From contig CAYQOU010000055.1 in the NCBI GenBank assembly GCA_964419255.1, positions 1 through 28,606 on the forward strand: a stretch of DNA of 28,606 bases. Direction: 5' to 3'. Positions 18,367-25,899 of this stretch are shown piece by piece; the stretch's first letter is position 1; the number at the start of each line of letters is the position of its first letter. Source of the DNA: CAZPHU01 sp964419255 (lineage in GTDB: Bacteria > Fibrobacterota > Chitinivibrionia > Chitinivibrionales > CAYFVL01). A program made the position numbers and the translations under genes. Below the pieces are notes generated by a model. The model saw nothing but the letters and a program-made list of their open reading frames with translations, searched no databases and was not told where the DNA came from.

Positions 18367-18406
18367 CGTCTGGTTTCCGGTCGAATAAGACGCCATTATC
18401 TAAAAA

Positions 18407-18566
18407 CTAAATTGAGCGATTCTCTCGCGGCAAGTCGCACAATCCCTTGGGGCATAAGGGCTTCAGCAATCTTGGAAATACCACAGAGGGTATTTCACGC
18501 GATTGCTTCAACCCTTCTGCCCTCAAGGGATATCACGACTTATCCACTCAGAACCGCTCAATTTAG
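18407..18566. repeat. Long-palindrome intergenic repeat, copy E (best preserved)
   Basis: This 160-bp copy has perfect 12-bp inverted ends, CTAAATTGAGCG and CGCTCAATTTAG. Its arms pair over nearly their full length: ATCCCTTG-GGGCATAAGGG pairs with CCCTTCTGCCCTCAAGGGAT, and CAGCAATC with GATTGCTTC. The loop is only a few bases near 18482-18487. A CTAAAA occurs on both flanks (18400 and 18568) and could be a target duplication, though this is not compelling. It lies between the TPR gene and mlaE. Confidence 0.92.
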
Positions 18567-18666
18567 GCTAAAATGTTCGGGTAAATAGAGGGCTTTTACG
18601 TTTTCCTGTTTTAAGGTAGCCATGCACAGTGGTTCACGATATAATTTGATGATGTTTGATTTTAAA

Positions 18667-18672
18667 AAGGTG
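18667..18672 (+). promoter_or_regulatory. Ribosome binding site pointing to a CTG start of mlaE
   Basis: AAGGTG ends eight bases before CTG at 18681. The reading frame from there is open into mlaE and encodes the expected N-terminal helix. No Shine-Dalgarno is seen before the first ATG at 18759. Confidence 0.6.
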
Positions 18673-18680
18673 TTTCTACT

Positions 18681-19454
18681 CTGAGTCTACGTCTATTAGA
18701 TAAGATTGCCGATAATCTGGGTTCGGCGACTCGGGAATCTTTCGAGCGTCTGGGATCGATGGGGTTGATGTTTCTGCAGGCGATGAGCTCGCGGCAACAC
18801 TACTCGGCCATATTGGATCAGATGGTGCTTATCGGTATAAAATCGCTTCCAATCGTACTGCTGGCATCGGTTTTTACCGGATTTATTGCCACATGGCAGG
18901 TGAAGTATCTCGCCGGAGATTTCGTCGGATTGCAGTATCTGGGGATGCTGGTAGTAAAGGTGGTGCTTACCGAACTGGGCCCTACCCTAATCGGCTTGGT
19001 GCTTGCCGGGCGCATCGGGGCGAAGCTTGCGGCTGAGGTGGGCACGATGCGTGTTTCGGAGCAGATCGATGCGATGGTGTGTCTGAGCCTGGATCCGGTC
19101 AGCTATATCATTTCACCGCGGGTGATTGCAGGCTTTGTTATGACTCCCGTGCTGTTTGTATTCGGCTCTTTTGCCGCAATTCTCAGTGCTCAGCTTCTGG
19201 CCACCCTTGCGTTGGGGCTACATGTTTTTACCTTCTATAACAGCATGCGCCTGATGTTTCGATTCAATGATGTGATCATCGGTCTGGTTAAAAGTTTTGC
19301 CTTCGGGGGAATCGTTGCTCTGTGTGGATGCTATTTCGGTTTCAACACCACCGGAGGTGCCGTGGGCGTTGGAGAATCTACCCGCAAAGCCGTTGTTGCA
19401 GCCTCCATCCTGATCTTGGTGGTTAACCTGATTATTACGCAGCTGCTTGTGTAG
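18681..19454 (+). CDS. mlaE: MlaE-family ABC transporter permease
   Basis: MlaE-family permeases move phospholipids between inner and outer membranes, with MlaF ATPase and MlaD. Core motifs are seen: LTELGPTLIGLVLAGRIGAKLAAEVGTM, given here in parts as ELGPTLIGLVLAGRIG and KLAAEVGTMRVSEQIDAM, then DPVSYIISPRV. Five or so membrane segments follow. The first ATG (18759) would remove the N-terminal amphipathic helix. The open frame continues upstream with LGSATRESFERLG, which aligns with that helix in E. coli MlaE. No ATG, GTG or TTG exists before the in-frame stop at 18663, so CTG 18681 is the best start and gives 257 residues, close to the usual 260. No mlaF or mlaD lies next to it. Confidence 0.85.
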   Translation: MSLRLLDKIADNLGSATRESFERLGSMGLMFLQAMSSRQHYSAILDQMVLIGIKSLPIVLLASVFTGFIATWQVKYLAGDFVGLQYLGMLVVKVVLTELGPTLIGLVLAGRIGAKLAAEVGTMRVSEQIDAMVCLSLDPVSYIISPRVIAGFVMTPVLFVFGSFAAILSAQLLATLALGLHVFTFYNSMRLMFRFNDVIIGLVKSFAFGGIVALCGCYFGFNTTGGAVGVGESTRKAVVAASILILVVNLIITQLLV

Positions 19455-20344
19455 TAAACAAAAGGTGCCGGTGAAGGCGTATCGGTCACAAAAATTAGAA
19501 AAGCTTTAGGTTGTTTGCCCTCCCGTATCAAAGTCACTCACCATCTCCGCCCGTTCACGAAATCTCCCGGAGATAGCGCCCATTTTTTGATCCCGACAAT
19601 ACATCACTCCGTACTATAAAGCATTCAGTGCATTGCCGTGCGTATTTATCAAGCATACTCGGCCATTCTACTGCCATACACAAGCACACATCGCAAAGAA
19701 CAGCCGACACAAAAATTAATGTGGGCCTGACGGTTCCCCGGATATTGCTGGAGAGCCATTTCTTTTTTTCATCATCCTGGATACATGATGTTTAGGTCTC
19801 CAGATGCAGGGTTATTTTTATCTTGACAATATCTGTCTATTCATCTTTCGCATAAATGCCTAATCGGTAAGCATATCGCATCTTTTTCAAATATGACCAT
19901 TATAAACACCGGGCCGGACGATACGAAGGAACTGTGCTTATGATGAAAGGATACAATTTACCTGTCGTTTCTTGTTTTCTTCTTCTTGAATTATGATTCT
20001 CGGGTCACGGGTTCATGTGTTTCCATTCGCGGCCACTTGTCTAACCAAAAAAGTGGCATCATCACAAGCAAAATTATTATAATACTATGTCCGGCAGAGG
20101 GCCGGAGAATCAAGGATAAAGAGATAAGCAGAATAAAAACAGCTGCAGGAGTAATTCGATAAAAGAAGTTTTCACACTCCTCCTACTTTGTGCCACCGAA
20201 GCGGAACGGGACAGAGGACAGGTGTAAGGCAAGGAATCTAACTCACAGCAATCTTTCACAGCTCCTGGTCGTCTGCCTGGAAAAAAGTATTATCATATTT
20301 AAGCAGAATTCCCGTTCACAGTCGTTTCCTCACTTTTACAAGGA
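19455..20344. other. Long gene-free stretch between mlaE and the A2M operon
   Basis: I see no full gene on either strand. An 18-codon frame at 19940-19996 (MMKGYNLPVVSCFLLLEL) has AAGGA upstream and looks like the start of a signal peptide cut short by a stop, perhaps a remnant. A TTGACA occurs at 19823 without a well-placed -10. A 5-bp hairpin, CCGGC-AGAGG-GCCGG, lies near 20091-20105. The promoter of the A2M operon should be here but was not identified. Confidence 0.5.
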
Positions 20345-20350
20345 ATGTGC

Positions 20351-23300
20351 ATGAATAGAATTTTTACCTCCGTGATCGTTCTGGCAGTTATCATACTTTC
20401 GGTGTCATGTTCAAGGGAAACTTCGGATCAAGCTGCTGAGCCCTCCGAGCAAACCTCGCAGTTTATTTCTGCTCATACGCATGGAATCGTCTCGAGGGAG
20501 GCGGTTATACGGGTGCGATTCACAAACGATATGGCCGACTCTGCTATGATCAACCAGCCGATGCAGGATCTGCCGATCTCTTTTAGGCCGAAGATAAAAG
20601 GGGTTGGGGTCTGGAGTGACAGCCGAACGCTGGAATTTCGGCCGGAGGAGAGGCTTAAGGATGGTAAAAAGTATGAAGCGTCCATAAAGATGACCCACCT
20701 GTTTGCAGAACAGGCGCCAAAGGAGTTTACCTTTTCTTTTGTGGCAATGAAACAGTCGATAGAAGTGCGGGTAAACGGGTTGCAGGCAAAAGACGGCAAA
20801 GAGCTTGAGATCCAGCAGCTCACCGGTGTGCTGAAGACCGCCGATGTGGAGCATGCCATCGACATCCAGAAGTGTCTTACTGCCAGTCAGAACAACCATC
20901 AGCTTCCGATGCAGTGGTCGCATGATGAAAATCGTATGATTCATACCTTTACCGTCGACAGCATCTCGCGGGGGAATGAACAGGGGATCGTTAAGCTTGT
21001 CTGGGATGGCGCTCCGATTGAGGCCGACGAAAAAGGCAGCAGGCAAATAACGGTACCGGCTCTTGGATCTTTTGCTGTTTCGAAAGTGGAGCCGGTCCAG
21101 AACCAGCAGCAGTATGTTCAAATCTGGTTTACCGATCCACTCCAGAGGAATCAGAATCTGCAGGGGCTTATCAGGATAGATTCTGCCGGCCGGCTCAATA
21201 CTACAATTGACGGCAATGTTATAAAGGTGTATAGCCAAAAGAATCTGGGGGGAAGCAAGACGATTACCATAGAACCGGGTATTCGCAACACCTTTGGTGA
21301 CCGGCTCGGAAAGAGCATGTCATTTGATATCCAGTTCTCTGAAGTAAACCCGCAGGTGCGGTTTGCCGGAAAGGGGGTTATTATCCCTGCAACACAGGGA
21401 ACAACCATACCCATAGAAGCGGTAAATCTCAAATCTATCGTTGTCGAAGCCGTCAGGGTATATGAGAAAAACATGCCTCAATTCTTTCAGGTAAACTCTC
21501 TGCAGTCAAACGCTGAGATGAAACGGGTCGGGCGGGTAATCTGGCGTAAACGAGTTTCTCTCAACACCTCTTCCGATAATCAGAATGGATGGGTAGGCTA
21601 CGGTTTGGATTTACAGCCGCTGGTCTCCGAACACCCCAACGGTCTCTATCATCTGAAGGTATACTTTACCCGCGCAGACATTGTCAATCAGTGTGCAAAC
21701 AGCGACAGCTTCTCTCAGGAGCTGCCGCCGATTATGAACGACAACTGGGAAAGCACCAAAAAAGAGAAAAGCTATTGGGATTACTGGGAGATGAACATTG
21801 ACTGGCAGGAATACCGCAATAATAGCGATAATCCCTGCCATCCTGCTTTCTATATGCCGCGGTTCGGACGGGATGTCAGCGTCAGTCGTAACGTTCTGAT
21901 TTCCGATATTGGCCTGATTGCCAAAACCGGGGATAATAATGACATGCATATCGCGGCGACAAGTATCGAAAGTGCTCAGCCTGTCGAGGGTGCGGAAATT
22001 CGGGTGTATGATTACCAGCAGCAGGTTCTGGGATCGGGAAAAACCGGTAGAGACGGGATGATTCGCATCGAAACAACCCATCGCCCTTTTCTGGTTGTTG
22101 CATCTCATAACAATCAGAAGGGATATTTGAAACTTGACAACCGCTCCGCTTTGTCGGTCAGCCATTTCGATGTTGTCGGGCAAAAGGTTAATAAAGGGGT
22201 AAAGGGCTATATCTACGGAGAACGTGGTGTATGGCGGCCGGGAGATTCGCTGTTTCTGACTTTTATTCTCGATGATAACGACAATCCGTTGCCAGACAAT
22301 CATCCTGTGAAATTTTCGCTTCGCAATGCCAGAAATCAGCTTGTTACCACGCATGTTACAAGTAAATCCGAAAACGGATTCCACTGTTTCAGAATCGGTA
22401 CCGATGAAGATGCGCCGACGGGGAACTGGAAAGCATCCGTTGAGGTGGGGGGGGTAAGCTTTGACAAGATGTTGAAGGTAGAGACAATCAAGCCTAATCG
22501 GCTCAAGATAATGCTCGACATGGGAGATGACAAATCCTACCTGTCGGGTGGCTCGATGCAGGCGACGCTTGAGGCGCGATGGCTCCACGGGGCGGTCGCC
22601 AAAAACCTTGACGCCGATATGACCGTCAGTTTTACGCCAAGGGCAACCGGGTTTTCCCGTTTTACCGAATTTGTGTTTGATGATCCGTCCCGCAGATACG
22701 AGACGGAAGAAGAGAAACTGTTCGACGGGACACTTGACCAAAACGGGAAAGCCTCGATTTCGGCGCATGTCGATGCCGGGGGAGTGTCGCCGGGAATGCT
22801 GACTGCCAATTTCAAGACCCGTGTGGAGGAGCCGGGGGGCGGGCACAGCGTAGATCGATTCAGTCTTCCGTATCATCCGTACGAGCGTTATATCGGTATA
22901 AAGACACCCAAAGGAGACAAGGCGCGTGGCATGCTGTTGACCGATACCATGCAGACGGTAAGCCTGGCGGCGCTTGACCGTGAGGGCAAGCCGGTCTCCT
23001 CTGCACGGGTGGAAGTGCAGATTTTCAAGATCCGATGGCGCTGGTGGTGGGAAAAAGGACAGGAATCACTGGCCGATTATGTAGGAACACGCTCATACAA
23101 GGCGATCATGACCGATACTGTCGATATCAGTAAAGGGATGGGACGGTGGCAGTTTAAGATCAAGTACCCACAGTGGGGACGCTATCTTGTCCGGGCGAGA
23201 GATCTTGATGGTAAGCACAGCACCGGACAGGTCGTCTATATCGACTGGCCCGGATGGGCCGGGCGAGCCCAGAAAGATACACCGGGAGGAGCATCGGTAT

Positions 23301-25897
23301 TGACGTTCGCATCCGATAAGCAGGAGTATAGTGTCGGAGAAAAAGTCAGCCTGACCATTCCAACTGGTCAAAAGGGACGGGCGCTGGTGAGTATCGAATC
23401 GGGCAGCCGGGTATTGCGGACGCAATGGGTCGAGTCACGGGGAGAGGTCACCCGACACTCGTTTGAGGCGACCGCGGAGATGGCGCCGAATGTGTATGCA
23501 CATGTCACCTATCTGCAGCCGCATCTTCAGGCAGGAAACGATCTGCCCATAAGGATGTATGGGGTGATACCGATCAGAGTAATCAATCCGCAAACTCGCC
23601 TGCAGCCGGTGTTACAATCTCCCGATGAGTTTAGACCCGAGACGGAGGCAACGGTCAGAATCAGCGAAGAAAGCGGCAGACCCATGACATACACCCTGGC
23701 TGTTGTGGATGAGGGGTTGCTGGACCTGACCCGGTTTGCCACGCCCGACCCGTGGGGTAATTTTTACAAGCGGGAAGCGCTGGGGGTAAAGACCTGGGAC
23801 CTTTTCGACCTGGTTGCCGGAGCATACGGGGGCAAATTTGAGAAGCTTCTGGCAATTGGTGGGGGCGGAGGAGAGGCGGAGCCGGGAAGCCGAAAGGCCA
23901 ACCGTTTTCCGCCGATGGTCAGATTCATGGGGCCGTTTAATCTGGACAAGAACAAAACCAACTCGCATACCATCGATATCCCCCAGTACGTCGGCTCTGT
24001 GCGGGTGATGGTTATCGCGGGTTCCGGCGGCGCTTATGGTGCGACCGACAAGGCGGTATTCGTGCGTAAGCCGCTTATGGTGACGGGGACGCTACCGCGG
24101 GTACTGGGCCCGGGAGAAGAGGTTACTTTTCCCGCGACGGTTTTCGCGCTCAAGGAAAATGTCAGAAATGTTGCGGTGTCGCTGAAAACCGAGGGGCCGC
24201 TTGAGATTGCCGGTGAAGCCGAACAACGGATAACATTCACCGAGATCGGAGACCGGGTTGTCAATTTCGCGTTGAAAGCCGGCTCAGGGGCCGGTCCGGC
24301 CAAAGTTTCCGTTACCGCAACCGGTGCGGGGCAGAGAGCGCAACAGGATATTGAAATTGACGTGCGGGCACACGGGGTTCCCATAACCGATGTTGTCGAT
24401 ACAACCCTGGAATCGGGACAGACATGGGTGCGGAAAGTCAAATTTCCTGGTATAGCCGGCACCAACAGTGCATTTCTGGAGGTCTCCCGCATACCACCGA
24501 TAAATCTTGGCAAGCGGCTGAACTGGTTGATCCGCTATCCGCACGGATGTATCGAGCAAACGACATCGTCGGCGTTTCCGCAGGTGTATTTAAACAAGCT
24601 TCTGCGCTTATCTCCTCAGCGGGAAAAGCAGGTCGAGAATAACGTAAAGGCGGGAATTCAACGTCTCAAGATGTTTCAGACCTCCAGCGGAGGATTCGGA
24701 TACTGGCCGGGACAAAACCACGCCAGCGAATGGGGAACCAACTACGTCGGACATTTCATGGTTGAAGCAAAACTGGCCGGGTACCGGGTGCCGTCGGGTA
24801 TGCTGGGGCAGTGGAAGCAGCATCAGCGGACCCGTGCGCTGTCCTGGACTGCCGGAAGAACCCGCTCGGAGTTGTCTCAGGCGTATCGTCTGTACACTCT
24901 TGCGCTGGCGGGAGATCCTCAGCTCAGCGCCATGAACAGACTCAAGGAGCGTAATCTTTCCGATGCCGCCGTGTACCGACTTGCTGCCGCCTATAAGCTG
25001 GCCGGGCAGCACGAGGCGGCAATTGAGCTTGCCCGGAAAGGAGACATAAACATCGCCCCGTATCGGGAGCTTTCAAACACTTACGGCTCAAGACTCCGTG
25101 ACATGGCGATGATTCTGGAGACGCTCTGTCATCTCGATGAGACTTCCAAAGCAGCCAAGGTTGCAAAGGAGATATCAGAACAACTGAGTAGTGGTAAATG
25201 GATGAGCACTCAGACAACCGCGTATGCGCTTATTGCCATGGCACGCTTTGTCGGTGTGGATGGACAGTCCCGGCGAATCGATTTTAATCTCGGTTGGCAA
25301 AACGAGAAGCTGCAGAGTAAGTCATCGAATATGCCGATTGTTCAACAGCCGCTCGAGATCGGAAAGCAAACGGAAGCGACCATTACTCTGAAGAATACCA
25401 GCGGCGGTTCGATCTTCCCCCGTATCATAATGGAGGGGCTGCCGGCGCCGGGAACCGAAACGGCTGCCCAAAATGGTATGTCTATCGATGTCAAATATGT
25501 GAATCTCAAAGGAAGGACCATTATTCCGGACACCCTTGAGCAGGGGACGGATTTTGCCGCGATAGTAACAGTCGGGCACACCGGGACGGAGAGCGTGTAT
25601 GAAGAGATCGCCTTGTCGCATCTGGTCGCATCGGGATGGGAGATTCATAATAAGCGTATGGATCTGGGGGACAACCAAAGCAGCGGACAATTTGAATACC
25701 AGGATATTCGTGATGATCGGGTATATACCTATTTCGATCTTAAAAGGAAAGATTCAAAAACCTTTGAAATCCTTCTCAACGCAAGTTACCTGGGCAGGTT
25801 CTATTTGCCGATGGTGACGGTTGAGACGATGTATGATGCGACAATCAACGCTCGCATTCCCGGCAAATGGGTCACGGTGGTCAGGCCCAGCGAGTAG
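20351..25897 (+). CDS. Bacterial alpha-2-macroglobulin lipoprotein with thioester
   Basis: This protein of about 1,848 residues belongs to the bacterial A2M family, periplasmic protease traps anchored as lipoproteins (like E. coli YfhM). The signal peptide IVLAVIILSVSCSRETS offers Cys20 for lipidation. Ser at +2 suggests the outer membrane. A macroglobulin domain with GERGVWRPGDSLFLTF starts near residue 618. The bait-region domain, with MTYTLAVVDEGLLDLTRF, is at about 1070-1180. The thioester motif is HGCIEQTTS, with Cys1400, so covalent capture of attacking proteases is expected. The thioester domain continues to about 1650. AAGGA is six bases before ATG 20351 and abuts the alternative ATG 20345, so 20351 is preferred. 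pbpC begins two bases after the stop. Confidence 0.93.
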   Translation: MNRIFTSVIVLAVIILSVSCSRETSDQAAEPSEQTSQFISAHTHGIVSREAVIRVRFTNDMADSAMINQPMQDLPISFRPKIKGVGVWSDSRTLEFRPEERLKDGKKYEASIKMTHLFAEQAPKEFTFSFVAMKQSIEVRVNGLQAKDGKELEIQQLTGVLKTADVEHAIDIQKCLTASQNNHQLPMQWSHDENRMIHTFTVDSISRGNEQGIVKLVWDGAPIEADEKGSRQITVPALGSFAVSKVEPVQNQQQYVQIWFTDPLQRNQNLQGLIRIDSAGRLNTTIDGNVIKVYSQKNLGGSKTITIEPGIRNTFGDRLGKSMSFDIQFSEVNPQVRFAGKGVIIPATQGTTIPIEAVNLKSIVVEAVRVYEKNMPQFFQVNSLQSNAEMKRVGRVIWRKRVSLNTSSDNQNGWVGYGLDLQPLVSEHPNGLYHLKVYFTRADIVNQCANSDSFSQELPPIMNDNWESTKKEKSYWDYWEMNIDWQEYRNNSDNPCHPAFYMPRFGRDVSVSRNVLISDIGLIAKTGDNNDMHIAATSIESAQPVEGAEIRVYDYQQQVLGSGKTGRDGMIRIETTHRPFLVVASHNNQKGYLKLDNRSALSVSHFDVVGQKVNKGVKGYIYGERGVWRPGDSLFLTFILDDNDNPLPDNHPVKFSLRNARNQLVTTHVTSKSENGFHCFRIGTDEDAPTGNWKASVEVGGVSFDKMLKVETIKPNRLKIMLDMGDDKSYLSGGSMQATLEARWLHGAVAKNLDADMTVSFTPRATGFSRFTEFVFDDPSRRYETEEEKLFDGTLDQNGKASISAHVDAGGVSPGMLTANFKTRVEEPGGGHSVDRFSLPYHPYERYIGIKTPKGDKARGMLLTDTMQTVSLAALDREGKPVSSARVEVQIFKIRWRWWWEKGQESLADYVGTRSYKAIMTDTVDISKGMGRWQFKIKYPQWGRYLVRARDLDGKHSTGQVVYIDWPGWAGRAQKDTPGGASVLTFASDKQEYSVGEKVSLTIPTGQKGRALVSIESGSRVLRTQWVESRGEVTRHSFEATAEMAPNVYAHVTYLQPHLQAGNDLPIRMYGVIPIRVINPQTRLQPVLQSPDEFRPETEATVRISEESGRPMTYTLAVVDEGLLDLTRFATPDPWGNFYKREALGVKTWDLFDLVAGAYGGKFEKLLAIGGGGGEAEPGSRKANRFPPMVRFMGPFNLDKNKTNSHTIDIPQYVGSVRVMVIAGSGGAYGATDKAVFVRKPLMVTGTLPRVLGPGEEVTFPATVFALKENVRNVAVSLKTEGPLEIAGEAEQRITFTEIGDRVVNFALKAGSGAGPAKVSVTATGAGQRAQQDIEIDVRAHGVPITDVVDTTLESGQTWVRKVKFPGIAGTNSAFLEVSRIPPINLGKRLNWLIRYPHGCIEQTTSSAFPQVYLNKLLRLSPQREKQVENNVKAGIQRLKMFQTSSGGFGYWPGQNHASEWGTNYVGHFMVEAKLAGYRVPSGMLGQWKQHQRTRALSWTAGRTRSELSQAYRLYTLALAGDPQLSAMNRLKERNLSDAAVYRLAAAYKLAGQHEAAIELARKGDINIAPYRELSNTYGSRLRDMAMILETLCHLDETSKAAKVAKEISEQLSSGKWMSTQTTAYALIAMARFVGVDGQSRRIDFNLGWQNEKLQSKSSNMPIVQQPLEIGKQTEATITLKNTSGGSIFPRIIMEGLPAPGTETAAQNGMSIDVKYVNLKGRTIIPDTLEQGTDFAAIVTVGHTGTESVYEEIALSHLVASGWEIHNKRMDLGDNQSSGQFEYQDIRDDRVYTYFDLKRKDSKTFEILLNASYLGRFYLPMVTVETMYDATINARIPGKWVTVVRPSE

Positions 25898-25899
25898 GT

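Noticed and set aside
6277..18566. CRISPR array as an explanation of the repeated sequences
   Set aside because: Copies are single, long, palindromic and kilobases apart. There is no regular spacer pattern and no cas gene.
18400..18573. CTAAAA on both sides of repeat copy E as a target-site duplication
   Set aside because: The match is short and AT-rich, and the flanks of copies D and E partly resemble each other, so the true element border is unclear. Kept only as a note.
19455..19540. Possible frameshifted mlaF after mlaE
   Set aside because: No Walker A (GxxGxGKS/T) or ABC signature could be read in any plus-strand frame there.
21611..22876. 421-codon minus-strand frame inside A2M (also 20411-21238, and 26644-27720 inside pbpC)
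   Set aside because: These are shadows of strongly supported plus-strand genes. Long antisense frames are common in such codon usage, and no start signal or family motif was seen.
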